Of a stretch of 64,000 nucleotides of DNA, positions 22,294-34,990 are shown in pieces; within the stretch, counting starts at the first letter, position 1, and each line of letters opens with the position of its first letter. The DNA comes from Synchiropus splendidus (Eukaryota; Chordata; Actinopteri; Syngnathiformes; Callionymidae): NCBI RefSeq assembly GCF_027744825.2, contig NC_071342.1, positions 11,613,501 through 11,677,500 of the forward strand, written 5' to 3'. The notes below the pieces were generated by a model. That model was not told the DNA's origin. It saw only the letters and a list, made by a program, of their open reading frames with translations, and searched no databases. Made by a program: the position numbers and the translations under genes.

Positions 22294-25200
22294 CGAAACC
22301 TCATTTCTTTCTGAGGTTCTGACAGTAAATATAATGCAGGAAGCTATTTGCTTGAAGCATAGTATTTAGAGTGGCACTTCTTCTTGTGCTGAAGTGAAAG
22401 TATCTTGATCCTCTGTGACTTTTATGACTCATACTCATAATGCGCTCTATGTGTAATGCAACTATATAATGGATTTCCCTCTCTGAAGTAAGAGATTAAA
22501 AAATACTGAACCTTTTCATGATATCATTTAAAAAATATATACCTATACAGTTTATCTAACTTTAAATGTCCATTGCAATTCTTTAAGTGAAATAATGATC
22601 AAGAATACTTAAATGCTTAAACACAAAATTGTGAAATTGTACTCCATGTGTTTTTTAAAAAAAGGATATTGAAGACACAAAAGATGAACTATGTGACATG
22701 TAAACAACTTATCATAGAAAGATGTTACATGCCTTACAACTCAGAACACTAATGTTCATTAAACTATTTTGCTTTCTGGTTAACAATAAAAAGCAGCTTA
22801 AACCTTGCCAGTATTCCCAGATTTGGGGCTGGAGGGTGATTTACAGTAGTCACAGATAGAACCAACTTCATCTCCCACTAAGATCCTGCATGCCAAACTG
22901 CTTGAGAAAGACCGTGCGGTTGCCCTCGTGATTCTCAGAAATCCATCAGGCACTCAAGGATCGTATGACATCCAGAAGAGGATCACTACAAAGTAGACGT
23001 CAGACCCCAGACCGTCGCCTTTTCCCCCAGAGTCATATCAACTTGAAGATCGTTGGTGTCAGTGGATTTCAAAGCTTTCAGTCATGTGGCGAATCTAAGT
23101 CCAGCAATTATAAGTACTCGGAATTTTAGAGAGCCCTCAAGTCATTATTTCATCGTCGAATACGTGACTCTGCTCATAACATTGCAGGTAGCTGCACACT
23201 TATCACCTCCCTGAGACGGGGAAATGATTTGCATTTAAAGTGGCTTGGACAATTTGAAAAGCACTCGAAAAGATTGATAGATGAATCGAAAATTGTGTTT
23301 CTCTTTTAAAGACAATATAGCCAAATGTGTGGAGTAAACATCTGAATCCGACATGAAAACTGCCCCAAACGTGTTCCATCCCCCTACAGTTTGGTATGTG
23401 TAACCACAGCACCATTTCATGTGTTTGGTGTGAACGCACAGGAGCATATATGGTGTTTACAGTTCATTCAAAACCCTCCAGTCATTTGTCTTAAGAGATT
23501 AAGAAAAAAGGCTCATAAAACACAATAAACAAAAGCAAGGTTGCCTAATCTAAATGCAGTATACGCACAAGAAATCGGATTTATGAAAAACAGAAAAACT
23601 CATGTAGAACAAACATCCCCTGCTGAGCCTCATCTGAACCCAGCGTGAGGCAAAAAAAAAACAAACCCAGCCTATTCCACACAATAACCACAAGGCTGGC
23701 TTTCTCCGTCATCTAAAACCAACAAAATATTTCACAGATACGGCCCGCTGGAGACTGATTGGATTTCGTTGTGTGGTAAATGAGGGGAGACATGGAGAGG
23801 TGGATTCTAAATGAGGGTGAGGACGAGTACAAGAATGAAGAATAGGGGAAGTGGCGAGATCAATTGACTTTAACTTTGAGGGGATTTGATGACACAAAGT
23901 GAAAAATAACAATTGCCTCGGAGGACGGTAACTGTGGGGTAAACTGGTGAACTCCAGTTTAAAGGAAATGACAAGGCGCAATTCAACCTCAAGAGTAAGT
24001 TATTTTTCTTTACAGCAGGCAGACATTATAGAGATGAAGAAAAGTAATGCATCTTGGTCGTCTTTAAACAAACAAACGTGTAAACTTAGGTTGTCAATAG
24101 ATAGTTTTTTTTTTTATTTCAATTAATGATACTGAGTAAACTGGAGATTTATGTCAAATTAATTACGCATGATTATCTGTTCTAAATGTAAAAGAAAAAA
24201 AAAAAGATTTTATCAACACCAGTGTTCTGTAATGCTTACAATATTTTTGTGCCTTTTCCAAGCATCTGAGGTTATTTTCCAAAGAATTCTTCTGACAGTT
24301 GTGTTGGGCTGTTACTAAACAAATGTTTGCATGAGGAAAACACTATTGGCCAGTCTTTCGAGTTACATTGAGAACAGATGTAAAATATGTGATTAATCAA
24401 AGATAAAAAATAATGTATTGCACTGTAAGGTCTAGGGTCAGTTTCAATATGAAATGGTGGAAATAATTTTAAAAATGACATTAAGCATTGGCAAAAGAAT
24501 CTCTCAGCAGGAGAAATAAACATTAAATAAAAATAAAATTTACCCCAGGATCACATTGTAACCGGGCCATACGGTAAATTTTAAGACCAACATTTAAACA
24601 GGAGCATTTGTATTGTTTTGATTGACTGACATAGCTTTTCAGGTGCTAAATAACAAGCCGGCATTGACAGGTGGTGCAAGCGACTGATCTCCAGTGCTGC
24701 CTGAATCAGCCTAATCCTGGTTCACACAGGAACAAGAGGGAACCTGATGATCCACACCCGCACCCGAACTGTGGAGGTACACAAAGGTGACACACTTCTG
24801 GAGGCTGGCAGTTATTGATAACAGAGTTGGTGTCAGAAAGCAGAGAGGAAGTTTGACGTTCACCCTCCAGCTACGTCCTCCGCCCTTGACAGTGATTATG
24901 CATCATAAATATTAAAAGAAAACATGAAGTAGCTCAATAAGGAATGTGGGTTGTTAAATCTATAGTTGATTTGTAAAAGATAGTCGTGCCTTGCAGCACA
25001 GTCAGTGCTGGTTAGTGCTGCAGTTTGGAGTTTCTGTCAGACCCTCTGGTTCCAAACTTGAAGTTGAATTTGGCCGGTCATGTGGTCTATTGGGGAGATG
25101 AATAGTGATGACGTGTTGACATGAATGTTAACGGAGGTGGGCGTCCTGCAGGCTTCAATAATTTATTGGCACCAGTGTCTTCCAGGAGAAAACCTCTCGC

Positions 25201-26567
25201 TTTGGCCTCACTCTTACACCCAATAATGACTGACAGACGTTGATGACCTGCGGGACAAAAATGCACAACTGGCCTCAAAACATCAGCGAGTGAGAAAACA
25301 AAATATTCTATAAATAATTAATGTCCCTCCTCCAGCACTGACTGGACATATTTATTTATGACATTCCGGAGATCCATGAATAGGATTATTAGTCTTCGTT
25401 TTATGAAGGGAATATTATGGCTGGCAGTCGTCGTATGACATGGATATGTGAAATTCAATCTGCTCAGTAAGAACACAGAAATTCCAGTATACGGACAAAG
25501 AAAAAGACTTTTAGCTCAGAAGGTGGGGTTGGTGTTGGAGGCAGGCAGACGGTAGGCTACATGAGGGTGTAGCTTTTAATCCAACATGAGCAGAAGATAG
25601 ATTAAAGCTGGAACCTTGTCCTGGTGCCTTCATTTGTCCTCTTCACAAGATGTTTATTTGGGCTCAGTGGTGACTCTAAAGGTGGGACAGTTGAGGGTGT
25701 CATTGGTTGGTGGAACACCAAAACCTGTAACCCATGATTTCCAGCATCAGAGTCCCTGGATCACTCCAACAGGCGCCTGTGAACAGAGCCTCCTGAGCCT
25801 CAAACTACACAGTGCACAACGCATTATGACCCCAAGACAAAATTGGGGGGAAAAAAATCCATACAAAGAATAGAGGTACCTGCACACAAGCCTCACACGC
25901 GTTCACCAAAGTTAAATAAGCCGTCTCATCCAAACCATGAACTGTCATCCTCAATAATACACTTTGTCATGTCAATTTAGACTAGATTATTGCAGTCTCT
26001 GGCTTCTCATCTGCTCAGTCCACTCTGATTAAAGTAGCTGCTGCCGACGACGCAGCCGTACCTTTTCTCACTTCGTTTCAAAATAAAAATATGATTTTAG
26101 GCATGGAGAAGAATTCCCTTAGTTTCCTCTCTCTGCGATCACACTTGCCTGTTACTTTGTCTGCTCTAATCTGGATTATAACCCCAGGTTTCTCATGACC
26201 ACAGTGACGGATGACGTGCATGTCAAGAAGACACTCATGACTTGTTGAGTCACATTGGAGCCAACGTCTTAAACATTGCACTGCAACAGTCTAATAAAAG
26301 TCTAATAATATTTACTGCAACAGGAGTCAGTCCAATTGTATTCAAGACGTATAGATGTAAATGTTTTTGTTGTTCTGGAGTATATCATGACTGAGTCTGA
26401 TGCCTTTGGACAAGATTGATGAGGGAAGGATACAGAGTGTTCAGTCTGTGACAGACCTTCTTGCATTGCAAATTAGTGTTAAGCATTTTACCTTTCTTAC
26501 AAAGTGTCTTAAACTCCTACATATTAGTTTAGGTTTTTGTGACTGACAAAGTCCCCAATTTTCCCCA

Positions 26568-26921
26568 TTGCTACTTTTTCCAAACAATACTGCATTCTCC
26601 ATCGGACCCGCCTCCACCCTTGTTTTCCTCAATTCCAAAACTTTCATGCCGTTTCACTGCACTCCTCAGAGCAATGTTGACCTTGCATGGAATGGAAATG
26701 CTCTTTTAAACAAATCAAGTTCCCCAAAAACCAACGCCACACTCTCAGATGGTCCTGATCCTGGCACAACCCTTTCAGGCACAAACCTGTTCAACCATTT
26801 TAAGATTGAACTTACTATTAAATCCTTGCTGCTGGCTGGTCCCTCGGATCGAAACACTCCAAACACAAATCTAGCTCTAAAGCTTTCAGAACAAATGGTA
26901 GGTTTCTCAGTGTCACTTTAG
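26568..26921 (+). other. Open frame of 117 codons with open minus-strand frames opposite, unassigned
   Basis: The plus frame starts MLLFPNNTAFSIGPASTL and ends GFSVSL. On the minus strand, 26441-26647 and 26666-26866 are also open. Both-strand openness over 480 bases is more than expected from chance in AT-leaning DNA, and often means a decayed coding repeat. A GTAGGT at about 26898 would serve as a splice donor after LSEQM. I cannot name a family on either strand. Confidence 0.2.
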
Positions 26922-27261
26922 ACATGAGATGAAGTCATATGCATGGTGGAGACTAAGGGGAAAGCAACTCAAATTGAGTTGTTAAAGTGAAAATGCTTGC
27001 CTTGAAATGAAATAGAGCTCAACTTTTTGAGCAGATGTTGTGATATTAAGATCCTGTTGGTTGCCTTGGTGGATTGTGTATCAGAATAAAACACAACCAA
27101 ACTTGAGACAGTCGGAATCTTCATCATTTCATCCAGAACCACCATCACTTTAATTTAACGCGGGTCCCCCAAGCTCCTCAAATGCTGTCAGGTTTCCCTG
27201 TGACTCACAGCTGTGTTTGCTGTCCCTTCCAGCGTTTAATAGCTGTTATGTTTCCTGACAG

Positions 27262-27380
27262 ATGTCAGCCGGACTGCTGCTACCGATGCCACCTCTCGCC
27301 TCAGGGACGGGCTCCTGCGAGACGGGGTGATGGACCAACAGGCAGACAGGCTGAACTTTCTGTCATCTGAGGATTTGTGA
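27262..27380 (+). CDS. Possible terminal coding exon, 38 codons to a stop, unidentified
   Basis: A pyrimidine-leaning stretch ending TTTCCTGACAG (27251-27261) could be a splice acceptor. The following sequence, read from 27264, gives 38 codons to a TGA at 27378-27380. The peptide contains SRLRDGLLRDGVMDQQ and ends LSSEDL. It has a protein-like mix of charged and leucine residues, and the segment is richer in G+C than its flanks. I see no matching upstream exon, and no clear polyadenylation signal close by. It could also be a conserved non-coding element or chance. The frame is seen; exon status is inference. Confidence 0.22.
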
Positions 27381-29791
27381 CCTCCCTTCTGTCCTTCCCA
27401 TGCGTAATATACAGCACTTTCCTTCCTGTCCCGGACACACAACATAGAGAGTGGTTCATATGAATTACTGCTGCACAGTGAGAGCATGTTCTGTCCTAGA
27501 CTCGTCCTCCCAGTCCAGACAGTGGTACAGTTTCCACAGAAAACATCCCTCTCATTAGATAGAAGACTATCGCCTGGAGGTGCCCTATGTGCCTGTTAAT
27601 CCAGAGACAATAGGTGTTTACACATATCCATCCATCTGCTTTGTTCAGAAGATCGCATCAATGTCGTCCGTTTTAGGAGCCTCTTGAGTTTACAGCGCCC
27701 TAAAATAACAAGTTGAGTTGCAGCCTCGCCTTAATGGGCTGTGAACCGCTCCTAAATATTACCTTGACAATTGATAGGATTGTTTAACCGTGGCTGTCAG
27801 GGTTTAGTTGGAGAACTCTATTCCGTTTCTCCGCTCGCTGTGGATTCATTGTCAACATTAACTACTGACTTTCAGCTGCGTACACACACTGTAAATACAC
27901 ACACGAGCCAACGTGCAAATACGATCAGTGTTGACATGCTTTCACTGGAGTGTTTCTTCCATCATTAACGGACTATTAACCAAAGTGCAAATGCTAAATA
28001 GCTGAAACTGTAGCTTAATAGAGTTTTTCCTATGATAAAATAGAATGTCTTTAAATACAATTTTTTATTCAGAAACGGTTCAAAGGGAAGCAAATTCCAA
28101 AGCCATGGTTTTCAGTTAAAGAAAGGAAAAAAATTCCTACCGAATTTGGAAAGTACTTGAGGGGAGTAGTTCTGGTTTCTAAGGGTCCTGTTAACAAGCA
28201 TCCGCTGCATCAGGTGAAGAAAGAGTTCAGACAAAAAGCAGCTCTACCTTAAAAATGGGGTCAGAAGCTCAGACATCCAGGATTAGAATGGATGCCCCTA
28301 CAGATCCTCTGGAGCCAGTTGAGGGGCATGGAGTGTTGTTGGAGGGTGAGGATGGCTCCTGAAGTTGAGGTGAGGTGTGACAGTCGCCCTGAGGTGGCTG
28401 CTGTTCTCCTGGACAGATGTGGACAAAACCCTAACCCCAAGGACTGACCTTGGAGAAGCATAAGAAAATGGGAAGAGAATGGAAATTCTGGGCTGTGATG
28501 ATAAAGAACAGTGCTTACCGGAGCCAGCGCGTCCTATTTACAAAACCAACCACAAACCTCAAATTGATTCTTTATTCGTTCCCTGATTGTTTCGCTCTCA
28601 TAGATGAGCACAAGATGAAATTCAGAGCTACTGTATGAAACTGAAAACACACGACAGTCAGTTTATAATCACCTATCCGGGATCTCCACAGAGGAAAGTC
28701 GATTCTCTAAGTGGCGTTTTATCGATGTCTAATGGCTGTTGCAGAGAGTGGGTGTCCTCGTCCTTCCTCCAGAGCAGCCCAGTCAGACGTACGCCTACAT
28801 CAACAACTATAGCCTGCTTCAGTCCTCCTCATAGTTTTCATTCACAATTCAATATCTCAAAACAACAGGCTCTTAACATCATGTAACATCATCTTACTAC
28901 AAATGTTAATACTCATAACCTAATGCTGAGAAACACATTCGCTAGCATTATTGATCACCGTTTTTACTGTAAGTCAACTCAGCATCTTAAAACATCAACC
29001 TCAGCGGACAACATTTTATCCCTCAGCCTTTAGAGTAATCTGAGAGTTGTCTTTACTTTTTGTTATTTTTTTTTATTATTGGCAGCGCGAGAGTCTAAGT
29101 CGGTGAGAGTGGTGCAATAAATAAAGAATACAAATGTAATCCAACAAAATGCATTTTAAAAAAGTGTCAACATTAAGTTATATGGCTAAAGTTTGCCTCA
29201 AGGGAATATAAGGTTATTAAAAGTTTCCCCACACTAAATATTTCTCCTCAATAAACACAGTAAATTCACTTTCCGTTCGTTGTATTCCCTCAGGAGTTCT
29301 GATGGTTTGTTGAGCAGCAACTGTGTTTCGGGGGGGGATTCAGGGGATTGTAGTTGGAAGGTTTGGGCCAAACATGGTACAGTCTTCTGAGCATTGAAGC
29401 CATTCAGAAATGTCACCTTCGATGCTGTACCGAACTTATCTAACACAGGCACGTACGCAGACATTTTGGGGACTGGTTTCAAGCCCCATAGAAAGGGCAC
29501 CATCACAAAAATTATTATTGTTGTGGGTTAACTTACGTTTTGAAATTGAATTTTACCATGAGCTAAACATCAAATATCAAACTAGATAACAATGACATTT
29601 ATTGAGTTATTTAACAAACAATCAATAATCTGAAATCTCCTAATAAAACGCATCAGTACTGTGGATGAAGGGGATCACTCAAACACCATGTTCACCTGTC
29701 TGATGCAGCGGCTGGGAAGCGTGACCGCTTGACTGCTCCACTGCGTTGCATGAGGAGGAGTGTGATATGTATGTGAATCACACACACACAC

Positions 29792-30350
29792 TGACATAAT
29801 GTTTTCCCCAGCCTCTCACCCAAAGCCTAACCATCCGAAACATGGTTGAGGTTAAGGTAGCTTTTATGTTAATTCCGGCATATGCATCGCATACAGAGGA
29901 GTGAAATGTCATTATTCTGCGGCTCGTGCTGAGACATATACAACATCGAACCATCTGTAAAATACAACGTAGATAACAAAAACAACATGACCAACAACAA
30001 CATAAACAACAACAACAACATGAGTGTCGAGTTAACAATGAGAGTGCATGCAATTAAAGTGCAACTAGAAGTGTGCAGGTGTGTGTGTGTGCATTTGTAT
30101 TGATATATCCTTGTGAGGACATTGTCAGGTTCCTCATTGACATCATGCTTTCCCCCAGCCTCTCACCCATAACTTAACCATCCAAAACACAAGGCAAACC
30201 TTAACCAGGACTCTGTACTAAACTTAAACCGAATAAAAATTATTTTGAATTTGAGGTTTGGACCTGTGGGGGATCAGCACAAGGTCCCAATGAGGGCATA
30301 ATAGTTATAAGGATAGTGTTTTGTCAAGAATTGGTCCCCCACAAAGTAGC
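29792..30350. repeat. Fish-type GAGGACATT/CTCTCACCC repeat, two diverged copies
   Basis: ACATAATGTTTTCCCCAGCC TCTCACCCAAAGCCTAACCA at 29793-29832 recurs as ATCATGCTTTCCCCCAGCC TCTCACCCATAACTTAACCA at 30142-30180. The second copy is preceded by TCCTTGTGAGGACATTGTCA and followed by a TTTGGACCTGTGGGG and GGTCCCAATGAGGG section. This matches a common low-complexity dispersed repeat in teleosts. A CA-rich run precedes the first copy and a GT run precedes the second. Between them lies an AAC-rich stretch (29970-30020). Confidence 0.5.
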
Positions 30351-30835
30351 ATAAACAACTCTGTTCCATACACTAGTATCGCATCTGGTATCAGTAGAAT
30401 GTGTTTCATTAATACCGCCTGACTGCCTAAGACATAAGCAGTGACTATGGGGTTCTGTATTCATTTCAAGGCTCATTCTTATGAGCTCCGTCATAAATAT
30501 CTTGACTCCTGGCAGCTGACACAGCTTTCACCCATTTTCGTGTATTTAAAAAAGCTTAACTGAATGTATCGCTAAATCACAAAAGGACTTGCTAGATGAC
30601 GTTTTTGCTAATGTCATTGTCCACTATCTGAAGTTGGCTCTGCTTTTTCAGCTGGAGTTTCCGGCGTGTTGACCATCCAAACATCTCAGCCCATCTTTCA
30701 TCATGTGTCTGAAGCAGCTCCTCACTACAGTCCCATCAGCAGCATCTGCCTCCCGGACGCATCATTGACCTGTCAGGGCGATTATTGTTCAGAACGGACC
30801 ATAAACCTGGCATGTGTCATATATTTGATTCTTCG

Positions 30836-30843
30836 TGACGTCA
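30836..30843. promoter_or_regulatory. Full consensus cAMP-response element, TGACGTCA
   Basis: A perfect eight-base CREB/ATF palindrome in the context CTTCGTGACGTCACAGC. No gene start is recognisable beside it, so if used it would be a distal site. Chance occurrence of an 8-mer in 64 kb is about one. Confidence 0.25.
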
Positions 30844-31390
30844 CAGCAAACAGATTAAATGTGTTGGACAAACAATAACAATAACAATCCATCCCAGCTT
30901 ATGAGTCGACAGCTAAATAGCCGTCGGTGGGGGGAATTGCCCATAAAAATCACTGGTGATGGATCACGTTCAGTCTGGGCAGGGTGGAAAAAGTCCCCTA
31001 AGAGAGATAGATGTGAAGGAGGGGATGGTGGGGAAATGCAGGATATGATTGAGAGAGTAAACAGGAGAAGTGCCAATGTGCCGAGCAGACAGATGGATGG
31101 AGTCTGACAGGCCGGAAACTGCCCCGGCCTCAACCCCTGAAATGTTTTGTCCCATTAGTGACGCCAGAGGGCTGTTTTCGTATCATCACCCGAGTTAGTT
31201 GAAATGACGGAAGTTGCCATTTCGTCTAAAGGTACTCTCGATGTCCGCTTGACACTTTTGGAGAGCTTTTCAGAACAGCAACTTGTTAAAGCTGGGTAGA
31301 TTTTATCTGGAATGGATATAGATAGATTAAAGCCATCTGTCTTTGACGCTGAATCCATGGGTTCCAGACGTTCCTCTCAACAGAAACCTT

Positions 31391-31668
31391 GACTAGGGGA
31401 ACATCAAGGCCTTCCCAAGCCAGCATCTCTTAGGTCTCTCCTGGTCAAACATGCTGTCAACATTTCACCAGGGAAAGGTCCACTGGGCATCCAAGAAAGC
31501 TACCAAGGGATGCTCTCTCAATGTGGAGTGGCAGCAGTCTAGTCTCTCCCCGATGACTCCTCACCTTACCTCTAAGAGTGCAGACCCCTGGCGGAGAGAA
31601 CCTCTCTTTGGGTCCCACTACGCAAAGTTTAGAACAATAGATGAGTACAGGAATTTAGATCTTTCTTG
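31391..31668 (-). mobile_element. Rex3-type LINE fragment, minus strand, degraded
   Basis: The plus-strand text follows the reverse complement of the 3' part of the Rex3 polymerase gene (RTE clade, widespread in teleosts). In order it reads CTTCCCAAGCCAGCATCTCT, a GGTCTCTCCTGG segment, GGCATCCAAGAAAGCTACC, CTCTCAATGTGGAGTGGCAG, CTCCTCACCTTACCTCTAAG, and a CTTTGGGTCCCACTACGCAAAG end. These correspond to the conserved 'LGVEPLL..VERSQLRW' and 'RPRTRWRDY' parts of the protein. Stops and indels break the frame. It is an old 5'-truncated copy with no function expected. Confidence 0.7.
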
Positions 31669-33889
31669 ACCATGTTAAAACAATACAGAGCCCTCACGAC
31701 TTGAGGTGCGGTGTGTTCATCTCAAGTTCCACCGTTCCCTCGCTGATAAATCTATTCCACCACTGACTTGATATGGGTCAGCAGGGCTCCCTTTCATGCT
31801 GACCTGAAGACCACACTTTCAAGACCACCCCCACCAGGAAGAGAAAAGAAGCTGCGGGCCTCATTCAAAATATGATGCAATAATTTCCTCTCACTAAGAG
31901 CATTGCCCTTTTCATCACAATGCCTCACATCACGACGGCTTCTCTTTCTCGCAGAGCTCAATTTGATTATTCTGACCATCTGTACTGTAGATGGAGGGCT
32001 GCGATACCAGCGTGGGTGAGTGGGAGCCCAAGGAAGTGGATTTGAAAGCAGAGTAATGTATTCAACAAGTCTGCAGTCCACTGCACAAGCACTTTAAGGG
32101 TCAGAGGATTCTGTCAGAGTCAGACCGCTGCAAAGTCAACATTAATAACAACTGCGCTGCTCACGCTCTGAAAATGTTTTGTGCTTCTTGGCTGTAATGT
32201 GTTTCCGTCATAAATATATAATATATTTGGCATCACCATTTGATTAACTTGTATCAAACCCGTCTCGGGTTTCAAGCGTTTGCGGACAGGGTTCATCTGT
32301 GTGCGGCAGTAATTGTGCATGGGCTTCCAAAGGGTGTTGAATAAGTAATGTCGAGCCGCCTAATGAAAGATAATGTCTAGTTAATGAAGTGTCAAAATGA
32401 AGTGTTTGCTTATTGAGGAAGGGATCATCTCAGGCTTTAATCCCAACCCTGTGACTCATAGTGCGGGATATCTCGCCGTTTGCAAAGTTTACAGCGCAAG
32501 TATAAATAAAAAAAAAAAAACCACACAAAAGGGTTTGAAAGCGGTGCGGATGCCGTTTGTCAACGCTGCCAAAGGGTCTAAACCATTTTTTGGAAGATTT
32601 GTATGGATTATACTGGAGAAGGGATAAAGCAAAAACTCAGAAATGGCTAACCAGCTAGAAGCCATGAAGGAAGGATTAGCTTTGCCGATGTCTGCTGAAT
32701 ATGTAGTTGGAAAACTCACCACTAATCTTTGTGAGCCATGTCTAACACTGAGGTGTGGACTCTACAAAATATAAAAGCTATCCTGATCAAGTCAGTCCTA
32801 ATACGGCTGTACACCCACGTAGCTCAAAGTTTACTGGAGCAAAACAAAACCTTAAAAACCATTGTGTGTTGGTCCCTTTAAAAAAGTGGTACATGTTAAA
32901 GATACATGTAATTCCACACTTTTCCCTTGTAAATAATAATAAAAAGAGATAAATCAAATGACACTATTTCAAAATAGTCACAAAGTTGCTTCTCTTTTCC
33001 GCATCTGTGATGTCAAAAGCATCACAGGATGTGGATAGCAGTAATGGAATGGACAAAAACAGATACAATCTCAACCTATAATTTTCCTTCCCAAACATTT
33101 GGGAAGCCATTTAAAAAGAGATGCTGTTAGTTTGCGCCTCATTCAGAACTCTTGGGAAATCAATGCAAGCAATTCTGGATGATAGACGACACTTTAACCG
33201 CCTGTGGACAATAAACCTAAAATATACATTCAAATGAAATCTCCTCTGCAATGCATGAGGACGATTTTTGGCGAACAAATGACCAAGCCAGTTTGAGATT
33301 GAGCAATTAAAATGAAAATAGACATGAGAGACTTATAAAGATTGAACTCATGTACCATCTAACAAACCCAAAACAAAAACAGGAACAAGTTTGCCGCGCT
33401 GTAATGAAGCTCTTCTGACCTGTATGGACAGATGTCAACAATCGGAATCCTTTATTCAAGTTATCTTCATCTTGACGGGAACAGATGGTAGAGGTCATGT
33501 GGACATCAGGCTGTGTGGGGAGTGCATGGTGGAATCCTTGACCTCAGTGCCTGATCTGTAAACTAACTGAAGTCACCAGCGACAGTAATGTTTTCAACTT
33601 TCTATTCAATGTTGTTGACCAGATCTGAGAAAAGATCACCTCTGATCTGACATCCACAGAGGCACAAGCCAAAGGTATATTTTAGGCCTCATGCCTCTCA
33701 CAGTTCCACCAGTTGCTAAAGTTTTCTTCGGTTCAGCTTTTGATGGGTGGTGAGAGAGAGTCCGGAGACCAAATCATTTTGGGCCAAGAATAATCTCAGC
33801 ACATTAAGCTGTTATGTCAAACTAAATCAACACCACACACTGTAAAGAGTCTGCACTAAGTCGCCACAATACATTCCAATAAATGACAC
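31669..33889. other. Intergenic: nothing recognised
   Basis: Short frames only, including 31794-32081 on the minus strand, none with a domain. An A-run of about 13 lies at 32508-32520. Confidence 0.35.
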
Positions 33890-34450
33890 TTACATAAGCT
33901 CCACTGAAGAATTGATGTCCGTTTACGAGGTGGTTATTTATGTGATGTAATTTGTGTTTCAGTGCAGAATTTCTCTGTGGGCCGTATTGACTAAACAGAG
34001 CTGCCTTTACTGTAATCAATGAGCATTGCTGTCACATCGCCTCTGTGTCGTCCCACTATGCAACTGCCAAATTCTCGCAGTCATTTATGCAAGTTGTGCC
34101 CGGATCAACAAAATGGAAGTGATAATGGATTGATTATATTTGGAACCTGCCCAACAAGCAGCCACCTGATCCCTTCCGTTGCACTGTGGATCAACTCACG
34201 GCAGCAGAAATGCACAGGAGACATTTGGGATATAATTGCTGTAACATTTTTTTTTAAATCCCAGCGGCACCCAGGGAGCCCCAGTTGAAAAGAAAACTGT
34301 GGAACCTGGATATACTAATTCATCATTTTAATGGTTTTGATAGTGAATTCCCTACAGGATTTCATTTTTGCAATGGACTTGCCTTTTTCATTTCAAGACT
34401 CATTAGAATGAAACTGATATTCTGCTTGACACTTCCCTGGAAAAGCATTC
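33890..34450. promoter_or_regulatory. Conserved-element-like non-coding sequence
   Basis: This stretch is free of recognisable repeats. It is dense in homeodomain-like AT motifs (TGGATTGATTATATTTGG near 34127, GGGATATAATTGCTGTAACA near 34228, TTCATCATTTTAATGG near 34318) set in balanced, complex sequence. That texture is typical of vertebrate enhancers near developmental genes. Only inter-species alignment could confirm it. Open frames here are short and unconvincing. Confidence 0.25.
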
Positions 34451-34523
34451 AAACTCTCCATTTGTTAGATAAGAGCAAACCCAGCGACAGCTCGGTGCAG
34501 TTCAGCTGACTTCACTTGTCCAT

Positions 34524-34762
34524 ACCAACCCATCCTCACTCTCATGGCGTCATATATTTGGGAAATATATATTGGGAATGTTGCCTTTTGCCTCCTATAC
34601 TGAGGAAAAAGGCAGCCTTCAACGTTGTATGTTACGCATAGGTGTGTCAGTGCGATACATGCGATGTACATGCGACACTGAAGGCTGCCTTTTTCGTCGG
34701 TATAGGACGCGAAACTTTCTCAACATCCATATATGACACCATGGGAGCGAGGAAGGGTTGGT
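34524..34762. mobile_element. Foldback element of 239 bp, palindromic ends and inner stem
   Basis: The outer arms 34524-34557 and 34729-34762 match in 30 of 34 positions when one is reverse-complemented, starting ACCAACCC. An inner perfect 16-bp stem (AAAAAGGCAGCCTTCA) pairs 34606-34621 with 34679-34694. Between them CCTATAC and GGTATAGG also correspond. The centre has CGCATAGGTGTGTCAGTGCG and GATACATGCGATGTACATGC. Nearly the whole element can fold into one imperfect hairpin. No coding capacity; family unknown. Confidence 0.75.
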
Positions 34763-34990
34763 CAGAACTAATAAATCAGATGATGCTGTCTGCAACATCG
34801 CAGACCTCCACCTAGCAGCTCATTTGTTTTCATTGCTAATGCAGGTTTTATTGGTTTTTAAATGTGTTGGAAAGTTTTATATATTTTATATACATTTTAT
34901 ATACAATTGAGGTGATGCAATGTCATGTAGCCCGTGAGTGGATGCTATTTTCACCAGCTGTAGTGTCATAAATGATGGTATTTCGAGGGG

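Larger units (their letters stand above)
22294..29791. other. Intergenic sequence upstream of the 21.2-kb promoter
   Basis: Apart from the possible exon at 27262 and the open frames at 26.4-26.9 kb, I see only simple sequence and a faint hAT-like trace at 24091-24170 (GGTTGTCAATAGATAG and AATTAATTACGCATGATTA). Confidence 0.35.
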
